From an uncultured Porphyromonadaceae bacterium (GTDB lineage Bacteria; Bacteroidota; Bacteroidia; Bacteroidales; Muribaculaceae): 50,615 bases of DNA. Shown one piece after another: positions 34,468 through 43,056 of the stretch; position 1 is the stretch's first letter, and every line of letters starts with the position of its first letter. The DNA lies in NCBI GenBank assembly GCA_947177405.1, contig CAMWUJ010000014.1:1-50615 (forward strand), read 5' to 3'. The notes beneath the pieces are model-generated. The model was not told where the DNA came from, did not search any database, and was given only the letters and a program-made list of their open reading frames with translations. The translations under genes and the position numbers were made by a program.

Positions 34468-37128
34468 ATGGCAGAACAAAACCATTATGTCGGACTAACC
34501 GATGCCCAGGTATCGGAAAGCCGAGAAAAGCATGGCGGTAATATACTTACGCCTGCCGAGCAGACGCCACTCTGGAAACGCTTTCTGGAGAAATTCGGCG
34601 ATCCGTTAATCATTATTCTTTTGATTGCAGGAGCTCTCTCAATCGGAATATCCTGCTATGAATTCTGGGGTCTTGACAAAGGAGCCGGAGTATTCTTCGA
34701 GCCTATCGGAATCTTTATCGCGATTCTTCTTGCCACCGGACTCGCCTTCATCTTCGAACTCAAGGCCGACAAGGAGTTTGCTCTCCTTAATCAGGTTAAC
34801 GATGACGAGCCGGTACAGGTGATTCGAAACGGAAACGTAACCCAAGTGCCCCGCAAGGATATAGTGGTGGGTGACATTGTAATCCTCAACACTGGTGAGG
34901 AAGTGCCTGCCGATGGAGAGCTTCTTGAGGCAGTGTCGCTAAATATCGACGAATCAACCCTTACAGGTGAGCCAATGTGCCACAAGACTACTGATCCCGA
35001 ACAATTCAATCCGGAAGATACCTTCCCTTCCAACCATGCCATGCGTGGCACAAAGGTTATGGAAGGACATGGTGTGATGAAGGTTTTTGCAGTAGGCGAC
35101 CAGACTGAGAACGGGAAAGTGTTCGAAGCGGCGCAGATCGATGATAGTGTCAAGACTCCTCTTAACGAACAGCTCGACGGTCTCGGAGACCTAATCACCA
35201 AAATTTCTTATGCTTTCGCCGCTCTTATCGTTGTGGGAAGGATAATTATGTTCTTCATTAATATGAATGGAGGATTCGACTGGGTGGAATTCGTGGCCTA
35301 CCTTCTGCAGACTCTCATGATTGCCGTCACTTTGGTTGTGGTTGCTGTTCCGGAAGGTCTGCCTATGGCTGTGACTCTGTCGTTGGCATATTCAATGCGA
35401 AGAATGCTCAAGACCAATAATCTTGTTCGCAAGATGCACGCATGTGAGACTATGGGTGCCACCACAGTGATCTGTACCGACAAGACCGGAACACTCACTC
35501 AAAATCAGATGCAGATCTATAAAACCAACTTCTTCGGCAATCCATCTGATGAAGTGCTATATGAGGGCATAGCTGTAAATTCCACAGCACAACTTGATCT
35601 CTCAGGCGAGAAACCTCAGGTGCTCGGAAATCCGACTGAAGGCGCTCTCATACTCTGGCTTAAGGAAAGAGGTGTGGATTATGCCCGGCTCAGAGAAAAT
35701 GTTGGTCGTCTTGAAGAACTCCCTTTCACAACAGAAAGGAAATATATGGCCACTGTGGTTAAATCATCCACAGGGAAGAATATACTTTATGTGAAGGGTG
35801 CCCCGGAGATAATTTTCGGGATGTGCAAGGATACAGCAGGAGTTACAAAACAAGAAATCGATGCTCAGCTTCTGGAGTATCAGAATATGGCTATGCGAAC
35901 CCTTGGATTTGCGTATCAAGAACTCAACGACAACGATGAGTCCATAAAGGATGGAAAAGTGGTGGCAGACCGCCTCACCTTCCTTGGAATCGTGGCGATC
36001 TCCGATCCTGTCCGGGCAGATGTACCGGATGCAGTGAAAGAAGTAATGGATGCCGGAATCAAGGTAAAAATCGTAACCGGCGATACCCCTGGAACCGCAA
36101 AGGAGATTGGACGTCAGGTGGGTTTATGGAATGACAAGACTGATGGAGACAGCAATATCATCACCGGAACGGAATTCGCAGCACTCTCTGATGACGAGCT
36201 GCGCAAACGTGTGGGAGATATCAAGATTATTGCCCGTGCTCGCCCGATGGATAAGAAGAGACTTGTGGAATCGCTTCAGGCCAACAATGAAGTTGTAGCA
36301 GTGACCGGTGATGGCACCAATGATGCTCCGGCACTTAAAGCTGCTCATGTCGGACTCTCCATGGGAGACGGAACATCAGTGGCAAAAGAGGCTTCTGACA
36401 TCACTATTGTGGATAATTCTTTCTCATCCATCGGTCGTGCAGTGATGTGGGGACGTTCACTGTTCCAGAATATACAGCGATTCATTCTCTTCCAGATGAC
36501 TGTCAATGTGGCTGCCTGCTTCATCGTGCTTGCCGGTGCATTCATGGGAACTGAATCTCCCCTTACTGTGACGCAAATGCTTTGGGTGAATCTTATTATG
36601 GACACCTTCGCTGCTATGGCTCTCGCTTCATTGCCACCATCAGAAAGTGTGATGAAAGAGAAACCTCGTGCTCGTGAAGCATTCATCATCAATTCTCCCA
36701 TGTGGAAATCCATAGTAGGTGTCGGCGGTATATTCTTCCTGATTCTTCTTGGTATTCTTTATATCTTCGAACACTATACAGTGAATACCATCACGGAAAT
36801 ATTCTCGTTTATTCCCCAGACGGGCACTGAAGCATCTCTCTCCCCCATCGAGCTGTCGATGTTCTTCACAATCTTTGTATTCCTACAGTTCTGGAATATG
36901 TTTAATGCACGTGCCTTTGAAACCGGCAGATCAGCCTTCCACTTCAAGAACTGCGGAGGATTCGTTTTGATTGCATTTGTGATCCTTATCGGCCAGATTT
37001 TCATTGTGTCGATTGGTGGAGAATTCTTCAATGTCACTCCTCTCAGCTTCATCGACTGGATTCTGATTATCGGTGCCACGTCCTTAGTGCTATGGATTGG
37101 CGAGATAATGCGTCTGTTCAAGAAATAA
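34468..37128 (+). CDS. Calcium-translocating P-type ATPase (PMCA/SERCA-like, P2)
   Basis: An 886-residue ion pump. The actuator domain has TLTGEP, the phosphorylated Asp is D338 in CTDKTGTLTQNQM, and the hinge motif is VTGDGTNDAPALKAA. About ten membrane helices are present. M4 carries the VAVPEGLPMAV calcium motif and M6 carries WVNLIMDTFAA with the Asn and Asp ligands, favouring Ca2+ over Na+/K+ transport. It exports Ca2+ from the cytosol at the expense of ATP. It stands alone between two terminators, so it is monocistronic. Confidence 0.93.
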   Translation: MAEQNHYVGLTDAQVSESREKHGGNILTPAEQTPLWKRFLEKFGDPLIIILLIAGALSIGISCYEFWGLDKGAGVFFEPIGIFIAILLATGLAFIFELKADKEFALLNQVNDDEPVQVIRNGNVTQVPRKDIVVGDIVILNTGEEVPADGELLEAVSLNIDESTLTGEPMCHKTTDPEQFNPEDTFPSNHAMRGTKVMEGHGVMKVFAVGDQTENGKVFEAAQIDDSVKTPLNEQLDGLGDLITKISYAFAALIVVGRIIMFFINMNGGFDWVEFVAYLLQTLMIAVTLVVVAVPEGLPMAVTLSLAYSMRRMLKTNNLVRKMHACETMGATTVICTDKTGTLTQNQMQIYKTNFFGNPSDEVLYEGIAVNSTAQLDLSGEKPQVLGNPTEGALILWLKERGVDYARLRENVGRLEELPFTTERKYMATVVKSSTGKNILYVKGAPEIIFGMCKDTAGVTKQEIDAQLLEYQNMAMRTLGFAYQELNDNDESIKDGKVVADRLTFLGIVAISDPVRADVPDAVKEVMDAGIKVKIVTGDTPGTAKEIGRQVGLWNDKTDGDSNIITGTEFAALSDDELRKRVGDIKIIARARPMDKKRLVESLQANNEVVAVTGDGTNDAPALKAAHVGLSMGDGTSVAKEASDITIVDNSFSSIGRAVMWGRSLFQNIQRFILFQMTVNVAACFIVLAGAFMGTESPLTVTQMLWVNLIMDTFAAMALASLPPSESVMKEKPRAREAFIINSPMWKSIVGVGGIFFLILLGILYIFEHYTVNTITEIFSFIPQTGTEASLSPIELSMFFTIFVFLQFWNMFNARAFETGRSAFHFKNCGGFVLIAFVILIGQIFIVSIGGEFFNVTPLSFIDWILIIGATSLVLWIGEIMRLFKK

Positions 37129-37156
37129 TCTGAAAATATTAATTGTAACTTTCTTA

Positions 37157-37192
37157 TAGAGGCTTGTTCACGGGGCAAGCCTCTATATTTTT
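37157..37192 (+). terminator. Rho-independent terminator after the Ca2+ ATPase
   Basis: TAGAGGCTTG (37157-37166) pairs perfectly with CAAGCCTCTA (37176-37185) around a nine-base loop, followed by TATTTTT. Confidence 0.88.
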
Positions 37193-37214
37193 ACTAATAT
37201 TCATGTCATACTTC

Positions 37215-37245
37215 TTGATATTTTCTAAAGAATTTATTATATTTG
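37215..37245 (+). promoter_or_regulatory. Promoter of the HSDR_N-helicase-nspC set (TTG, TATATTTG)
   Basis: TTG at 37215-37217 and TATATTTG at 37238-37245 are 20 bp apart. Only six bases separate the -7 element from the ATG at 37252, so the mRNA should be leaderless or nearly so. Confidence 0.72.
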
Positions 37246-37251
37246 TAAGTT

Positions 37252-37743
37252 ATGGAATTCAACTCTAAAAAATACCCTCCTCTCAATCTTCCATATCCTG
37301 AACTCAAAGTGCGTAAGGATGAAGATATGATAAAAGTTTTCGATTCTCTTCGAGGAAAATATGTTGCATTAACTCCCGAAGAATATGTTCGCCAGCATTT
37401 CACTGCCTGGCTCAGGAATTCACTTCACTACCCTGCTTCACTTATGGCTAATGAAATTGGTATCGAAGTGAACGGAATGAAGAAACGCTGCGATACGGTA
37501 GTATTTTCTTCCGACTCCTCTCCTCTTGTGATTATAGAATACAAAGCACCTGATGTAGTGATCTCCCAGTCCGTATTCGACCAGATAGTGAGATACAACA
37601 TGGCTTTGAAAGCTCGCTATCTGATAGTGTCGAATGGACTTAATCATTATTGCTGCGTAATCGACTATAATACCAAATCATATAATTTCATCCCTGCCAT
37701 TCCCGATTACAGGGAAATAACAAAGACTTATTCTGAAAACTAA
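37252..37743 (+). CDS. Type I restriction R-subunit N-terminal-like protein (HSDR_N, PD-(D/E)xK fold)
   Basis: A 163-residue single-domain protein. The PD-(D/E)xK nuclease core is intact: E68, D81 (KKRCDTVVF) and E96-x-K98 (VIIEYKAPDV), followed by Q111 and Y115 (FDQIVRYN). No methylase or specificity subunit is nearby, so it is not part of a restriction system. Such stand-alone proteins are conserved in Bacteroidetes, usually beside holA; here the neighbour is a PcrA-like helicase 92 bp downstream. A role in DNA repair or replication is plausible but unproven. The promoter implies that M1 is the true start. Confidence 0.82.
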   Translation: MEFNSKKYPPLNLPYPELKVRKDEDMIKVFDSLRGKYVALTPEEYVRQHFTAWLRNSLHYPASLMANEIGIEVNGMKKRCDTVVFSSDSSPLVIIEYKAPDVVISQSVFDQIVRYNMALKARYLIVSNGLNHYCCVIDYNTKSYNFIPAIPDYREITKTYSEN

Positions 37744-37835
37744 GAAACTCATTAAAAAATTGGAGAAGAAGTATTCTGTAAATAAAGGAGTGGTTTATTC
37801 TTCAATATTGAATAGTTTCTCACAGTGCGAAAAGA

Positions 37836-40202
37836 ATGGCTGAAGAATTAAAATATAATTACCTCGACTTCCTGAATCCCCAGCAGAAAGAGGCTGTCAC
37901 CTATAAGGATGGACCCTCATTGGTGATTGCAGGTGCAGGTTCGGGTAAAACCAGAGTCCTTACCTATAAGATTGTTGATCTCCTTGCTTCCGGATATGAG
38001 CCCTACCGCATCCTGGCTCTTACATTCACTAATAAGGCAGCCCGGGAAATGAAGGAAAGAATCACTGCCCTTACCGGGCCGAAGGTATCATCCAAGTTAT
38101 GGATGGGCACCTTCCATTCCATGTTCCTGCGTATTCTACGCCATCACGCTCCATTAGTGGGATTCAAGGAAACTTTCACTATTTATGACACCGCAGATTC
38201 ACGGTCGCTTGTGAAGATAATCATAAAAGAAATGGGGCTCGATGACAAGACTTACAAACCTGCTGCCGTGGCTGCCGCGATATCAAATGCGAAAAACGCC
38301 ATGATATCTCCCGACCAATATCTTCTTGACCGTGATATATATGAAGCCGACCGCAGGGCTAAACGTCCACTTATTGGCAAAATATATGAGATGTACAGCC
38401 AACGATGTAAAGCCGCAAATGCGATGGATTTCGATGATATCCTTTTTTACATGAATATCCTTCTGAGAGATAATCCGGACGTGAGAAGGCATTATCAGGA
38501 ATTTTTCAGATATATATTGGTGGATGAGTATCAGGATACTAATTTCGCCCAGCATCTGGTGGTGAATCAGCTTGCCGGAGAAGAGAGACGGCTATGTGTG
38601 GTTGGAGATGACGCCCAAAGTATTTATTCATTCCGTGGTGCCAATATCGGCAATATTATAAATCTGGAGAAAAGATACCCGGGCCTTCGGATATTTAAAC
38701 TGGAAAGGAATTACCGTTCCACCCAAAACATAGTGAATGCCGCCGGATCGTTGATTTCAAAAAATACCCGTCAACTTAAGAAAAACGTTTATTCTGAAAA
38801 CTGTGAGGGTGAACGCATAGAAGTGATTCGCACATATAGCGATATGGAAGAGGCATATATGGTGGCTAATAAGCTTACCCAATCCAAGATGACCCATCAC
38901 GACAGCTATGATGAATTTGCCATTCTCTACCGCACAAATGCTCAGAGCCGTGTGCTTGAAGAGGCCTTGAGAAAAAGAAATATTCCTTATCGCATTTATG
39001 GAGGTCTATCATTCTATCAGAGAAAAGAGATAAAGGATGTGATTTCCTATTTCAGAATTACTGTGAATCCAGATGACGATGAAGCACTAAGAAGAGTGAT
39101 AAATTATCCTGCAAGAGGTATTGGCGAGACCACAATGCGTAAGCTTCAAAGTGTAGCCTCGGCAAATAACGTTTCACTTTGGACAGTGATTTCCCATCCC
39201 GAAGAATATGATGCTGGATTGAATAGCGGAACTAAAAAGAAAATCAAAGCTTTTGCTGATCTAATCCTCCTTTTCATCGGGGACAATGAGAAATCAAATG
39301 CCTATGAAGTGGCGCAACTTATATATAACCGTACTGGTATTCTGACTGCTCTTGCACACGACAACACTCCTGAAAGCATCAGCAAGCAGGAGAATCTCTC
39401 CGAGTTGCTTTCAGGTCTGAAGGATTTCGTAGATACCCGTATGGAGGAAGGAAATGAAGAGTTATCCATGCGTGCTTTCCTTTCGGAAGTCATGCTTGCC
39501 ACCGATCAAGATCAGACAGATTCAACAGATGAAGCCAAGGTGACACTAATGACTGTACACGCGGCCAAAGGTCTTGAATTCAAACATGTCTTTATAGTAG
39601 GCGTAGAAGAAGAACTTTTCCCATCGGCCATGAGCATGGACTCTCTGGCTCAGATTGAAGAGGAACGAAGGTTGCTATATGTGGCCATAACAAGAGCAAA
39701 AGATACTTGCACCATAACTTATGCAGGATCGAGATTCAGAAACGGTCAGACCGTGATGTCGCGGCCCTCGCGATTCCTTTCAGAAATAGACCCTTGCTAT
39801 ATGAAGATGGTATCTTCAGTGAATATTGAGGATGAAAACAACTTTATTAACCCCGTGACCAATTATAGAGATAATTCTACATCGCGGTATTCATTTTCAG
39901 TCGGGTCCCAATCTGAAAGTTATTCAAGATCAAAATCTTATCGCCCCTATTATTCCGATCCGCAGGGCTCGGGAAATAGAAAGAAAGTTTCGAATATCGC
40001 CGGTATCGGGTCGGCAATCAAGGCTCAACATTCCGCTTCCGAACTATCTATAGGATTAACAATAGAACATCCGAAGTTAGGTATCGGTAAAATAACCAAT
40101 ATCGGAAATGTGTCAGGAGAAGAGAGTATCACAGTGGATTTCGGAAATATCGGAATCAAGAAACTACTCCTCAGATTCGCAAAGTTCAATATATTAAGTT
40201 AA
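37836..40202 (+). CDS. pcrA: PcrA/UvrD-type ATP-dependent DNA helicase
   Basis: A 788-residue SF1A helicase of full length. The Walker A is AGAGSGKTRVL (about 32-42), the Walker B is YILVDEYQDTN, then VGDDAQSIYSFRGA, RNYRSTQNIV, MTVHAAKGLEFKHVF and YVAITRAKDTC. The C-terminal tail (about 690-788) has a Ser/Tyr-rich linker and a small PcrA-type C-terminal domain (IEHPKLGIGKITNIG) that in PcrA binds RNA polymerase. It unwinds DNA in excision repair, clears replication forks and removes RecA filaments. It starts 92 bp after the nuclease-like gene and is followed after five bases by nspC. Confidence 0.94.
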   Translation: MAEELKYNYLDFLNPQQKEAVTYKDGPSLVIAGAGSGKTRVLTYKIVDLLASGYEPYRILALTFTNKAAREMKERITALTGPKVSSKLWMGTFHSMFLRILRHHAPLVGFKETFTIYDTADSRSLVKIIIKEMGLDDKTYKPAAVAAAISNAKNAMISPDQYLLDRDIYEADRRAKRPLIGKIYEMYSQRCKAANAMDFDDILFYMNILLRDNPDVRRHYQEFFRYILVDEYQDTNFAQHLVVNQLAGEERRLCVVGDDAQSIYSFRGANIGNIINLEKRYPGLRIFKLERNYRSTQNIVNAAGSLISKNTRQLKKNVYSENCEGERIEVIRTYSDMEEAYMVANKLTQSKMTHHDSYDEFAILYRTNAQSRVLEEALRKRNIPYRIYGGLSFYQRKEIKDVISYFRITVNPDDDEALRRVINYPARGIGETTMRKLQSVASANNVSLWTVISHPEEYDAGLNSGTKKKIKAFADLILLFIGDNEKSNAYEVAQLIYNRTGILTALAHDNTPESISKQENLSELLSGLKDFVDTRMEEGNEELSMRAFLSEVMLATDQDQTDSTDEAKVTLMTVHAAKGLEFKHVFIVGVEEELFPSAMSMDSLAQIEEERRLLYVAITRAKDTCTITYAGSRFRNGQTVMSRPSRFLSEIDPCYMKMVSSVNIEDENNFINPVTNYRDNSTSRYSFSVGSQSESYSRSKSYRPYYSDPQGSGNRKKVSNIAGIGSAIKAQHSASELSIGLTIEHPKLGIGKITNIGNVSGEESITVDFGNIGIKKLLLRFAKFNILS

Positions 40203-40207
40203 AAATT

Positions 40208-41347
40208 ATGACTACACCATATTATATTGTATATGAAGATCGTTTACGCGATAACATGAAGAAGCTACGTCATGTGGCTGAAGAAGCCGACGTAAAGATC
40301 ATCATGGCCTTCAAAGCAAATGCTCTCTGGAAAACATTTCCTGTGATCAAAGAGTATTTTCAGTCATCTACAGCAAGCTCCCTAAATGAAATGAAACTTT
40401 CGCTGGATTATTTAGGGAATGATGTGCATGCCTACTGTCCGGTATATACAGAAAAGACGTTCCCTGAATTTCTCAAAGGATCTTCTCACATCACTTTCAA
40501 TTCCCTTTCTCAATATGAGAAATTCCGTGGGCAAATTGAGGATTGGAACAATAATCATCCGGAACATATTGTTTCACCCGGCTTAAGAGTCAACCCGAAG
40601 TGCTCGGTGATTGAAACTGATCTATACAATCCATGTGTTCCCGGTTCAAGATTTGGAGAAAATGCGGAGGCACTGAGAGAAGGTTTACCCTCCGGCATTG
40701 ATGGATTGCACTTTCATGCATTATGCGAATCCTCAAGTTATGATTTGGAGAAAGTGCTGGAGGCTTTTAAAGCTCAATACGGTCATCTGCTTCCCCATAT
40801 CAAATGGCTGAATATGGGAGGAGGACATCTGATCACCCGAAAGGATTATGATACTGATCACCTGATTTCTCTATTAAAAGAACTACATAAAGAATATCCC
40901 CATCTCCAGCTTATTATGGAACCGGGGAGTGCATTCACGTGGCAGACAGGGGATTTAGTTACAGAAGTGCTTGATGTGGTGGAAGATGCAGGGATAAAGA
41001 CGGCAATTATAGACGCCTCTTTTGCTTGCCATATGCCTGATTGTCTTGAGATGCCATATCGTCCCCGAATCCTTGAAGCTCTTTCTGACGATTCCTATTC
41101 TCCAAATATATATAGGCTGGGAGGCAACTCGTGTCTGAGCGGAGACTATGTGGGAGACTGGAAATTCGAATCTCCTTTGAAAGCCGGCGACAGGCTCACT
41201 CTGATGGATATGAATCATTATACTACTGTAAAGACCAATATGTTCAATGGTATCCAGCATCCATCGATTTGGTTTAAACCCTCAGTTGGAGATCCTATCC
41301 TGCTGAAAGAGTTTACCTATGATGACTATCGCGACCGAATGGACTGA
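40208..41347 (+). CDS. nspC: Carboxynorspermidine decarboxylase
   Basis: A 379-residue PLP enzyme of the alanine racemase/decarboxylase fold III. It makes spermidine (or norspermidine) from carboxyspermidine, the last step of the alternative polyamine route found in Bacteroidetes. The PLP lysine is K36 (IIMAFKANALWKTF), and the phosphate-binding region is WLNMGGGHLITRKDYD. C-terminal ASFACHMPDCLEMPYRP supplies the active-site Cys and acidic residues. The partner dehydrogenase is not in the window. Gene order suggests co-transcription with pcrA. Confidence 0.95.
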   Translation: MTTPYYIVYEDRLRDNMKKLRHVAEEADVKIIMAFKANALWKTFPVIKEYFQSSTASSLNEMKLSLDYLGNDVHAYCPVYTEKTFPEFLKGSSHITFNSLSQYEKFRGQIEDWNNNHPEHIVSPGLRVNPKCSVIETDLYNPCVPGSRFGENAEALREGLPSGIDGLHFHALCESSSYDLEKVLEAFKAQYGHLLPHIKWLNMGGGHLITRKDYDTDHLISLLKELHKEYPHLQLIMEPGSAFTWQTGDLVTEVLDVVEDAGIKTAIIDASFACHMPDCLEMPYRPRILEALSDDSYSPNIYRLGGNSCLSGDYVGDWKFESPLKAGDRLTLMDMNHYTTVKTNMFNGIQHPSIWFKPSVGDPILLKEFTYDDYRDRMD

Positions 41348-41357
41348 CTATATTAAC

Positions 41358-41408
41358 AAAAAAGAGGAGAAAGGTGTTTTATGATTCACATTTCTCCCCT
41401 TTTTTTAT
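41358..41408. terminator. Bidirectional terminator between nspC and the OmpA gene
   Basis: An imperfect long stem (GAGGAGAAAGGTG with CACATTTCTCCCC, one mismatch and one G-T) is flanked by A-runs and T-runs on the two sides, so it can serve both convergent transcripts. Confidence 0.78.
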
Positions 41409-41418
41409 TTCTACAGAC

Positions 41419-42105
41419 TCAAAATTCAATCTTGCCTTTTTTCGCTTGTTCAGCCATTTTTTCTCCAGGCACAAGATAAATCTCAAGACGCCTGTTTAAA
41501 TCTCGACTTTTCATTGAATCATTGTTTTTTGTAGATTCGTTCAAAGGCATCTCATCAGCATAAGCATATGAGAATAGATAACGAGTATTCAGATTCTGAT
41601 TATCAAACCAATCAAATACAGCCTGGCTTCTGTCAGCAGTGATCCTCTCACGATAATCCTCCGAACCGGTATTGTCGGTATGCATCACCAGAAGAACTCT
41701 ATACATATCTCCATCCTTAAGATAGCGCTTTATCGGATTAAGGAAAACTTCTGCGTCACGCCGTAGTTCAGTTTCGTTAGGATAGAAAAGTTTTGAAGCG
41801 GGAATTGTAATAAGAAGAACCTCCTTATTTCTAAAATTCTCAACATTGCAATCGTTCTTTCCTCCATACGATTTCAATACCCTATCTCTGGCTTCCTTTT
41901 CCTGAAATTTTCTGACCAGAGAAGCACTTCTTTCATCCAGAGGCACCGAACGAATCATTTCCGGAAAAGTAAGATCGTCCAATTGCACGAGTCGTTCCTG
42001 TTTCACAGATTCATTCTTCTGCGCCGATACGGATAGAGCGGTTCCGCTTAACGCAACTCCGGCCAGCACAACACTTTTAAATAAAGTCTTCCAACGATTC
42101 TTCAT
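41419..42105 (-). CDS. OmpA-family peptidoglycan-binding protein
   Basis: A 228-residue exported protein. The signal peptide runs to about residue 29 (VVLAGVALSGTALSVSAQ). The C-terminal OmpA domain (about 105-212) contains FYPNETELRRDAEVFLNPI, VMHTDNTGSEDYRERITADRSQAVFDWF and the final NRRLEIYLV, which carries the conserved Asn-Arg-Arg. There is no N-terminal beta barrel. It attaches to peptidoglycan from the periplasm. Its start overlaps the preceding small gene by 29 bases; the basic N-region supports this start. Confidence 0.87.
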   Translation of the reverse strand: MKNRWKTLFKSVVLAGVALSGTALSVSAQKNESVKQERLVQLDDLTFPEMIRSVPLDERSASLVRKFQEKEARDRVLKSYGGKNDCNVENFRNKEVLLITIPASKLFYPNETELRRDAEVFLNPIKRYLKDGDMYRVLLVMHTDNTGSEDYRERITADRSQAVFDWFDNQNLNTRYLFSYAYADEMPLNESTKNNDSMKSRDLNRRLEIYLVPGEKMAEQAKKGKIEF

Positions 42106-42397
42106 ATTCCAATTCTCCTTTCACAATCAATTCAATATCATCATTATCCATTTCCACTTCCCCATCCTTTGCAATCTCTTTCTTCACATATGCCGTTAGC
42201 TTAGATATATCGGCTTCCTCATCATCAGTAACATCAGAGCTAAGTTCGAGATATCCATTTTTCTCGTACCAATCGTACATAATGTCTATAACATAAAGGA
42301 TCTCCTCGTCTGTATATTCGGCTTGCTTATCTGCAGGAAGAAGCTTACGGATAAATTTTACCGCATCATCCTCATCATACTTTAGTTCGTCGCTCAT
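42077..42397 (-). CDS. Conserved small acidic protein, function unknown
   Basis: A 106-residue, strongly acidic and helical protein with no signal or membrane segment. The N-terminal half (DAVKFIRKLLPADKQAEYTDEEILYVIDIMYDWYEKNGYLE) has alternating charged and aromatic residues. It overlaps rimM by four bases (ATGA) at its start and the OmpA gene by 29 bases at its end, so translation of all three is probably coupled. I cannot name a family. Confidence 0.72.
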   Translation of the reverse strand: MSDELKYDEDDAVKFIRKLLPADKQAEYTDEEILYVIDIMYDWYEKNGYLELSSDVTDDEEADISKLTAYVKKEIAKDGEVEMDNDDIELIVKGELEYEESLEDFI

Positions 42398-42942
42398 TTT
42401 TCCTTTTGATTTAAATTTATCAATTCTTCAGGAAGAGAAGTCAATACCTCTTTTTTTTCTTCATCAATGGCTACAATGAAGTCATCCACAGCAGGAATGA
42501 AAATCTCTTCTCCATTAGTATCTTTTATCACAAAAAGGATATTCTCCGTGGTGGTATCAACCCTTGCAATCTCTCCGATCTCTCCATATTCCTCATCTAC
42601 AACACGAAATCCGTCAAGATCATCCTCAAGGAGGAGACCCTCCCCCTCTTCTCCAAAAAATTCTTTGAGGTTTTCTTTCTCCACATAGATAACTTCATTC
42701 ACAAAATCTTTAGCCTCTTCCTGACTATCGACTCCGGAAATCTTTATAAGAGATGTGGTTGCACCTTTCCCTCTGACAGAATCCACATAAAATGGCACAA
42801 AAATACCATCAAGATTTACAATCATGGGATATCCCTCCGAAAAAAACTCCGGATCTATATCTAAAATAACATTTAATTCTCCTTTAAGTGCGTGAGTTTT
42901 CTGAAACTTTCCCACAGCTGCCAGATTCTTTTCTTCTATCAT
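42394..42942 (-). CDS. rimM: Ribosome maturation factor RimM
   Basis: A 182-residue factor for 16S rRNA processing and 30S head maturation through ribosomal protein S19. The N-terminal domain contains VGKFQKTHALKGELNV and the C-terminal PRC-barrel domain contains LDGFRVVDEEYGEIGEI...IPAVDDFIVAID. Length is normal. It lies 114 bp behind murA, a Bacteroidetes gene order. The gap contains two short hairpins but no clear promoter. Confidence 0.94.
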   Translation of the reverse strand: MIEEKNLAAVGKFQKTHALKGELNVILDIDPEFFSEGYPMIVNLDGIFVPFYVDSVRGKGATTSLIKISGVDSQEEAKDFVNEVIYVEKENLKEFFGEEGEGLLLEDDLDGFRVVDEEYGEIGEIARVDTTTENILFVIKDTNGEEIFIPAVDDFIVAIDEEKKEVLTSLPEELINLNQKEK

Positions 42943-43056
42943 TATGAAGCTTTTTTAATTAAACATTAAAGTGACCAATACTTACAGATAGAAGCATCCT
43001 CCGATATCTTCTATTCAGTGCACATCATTACTACAAAATAATGATCGGCAATCTCA

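Noticed and set aside
37252..37743. Type I restriction-modification system
   Set aside because: Only an HSDR_N-like single domain is present. There is no HsdM, HsdS or full R subunit in the window, and the neighbours are housekeeping genes.
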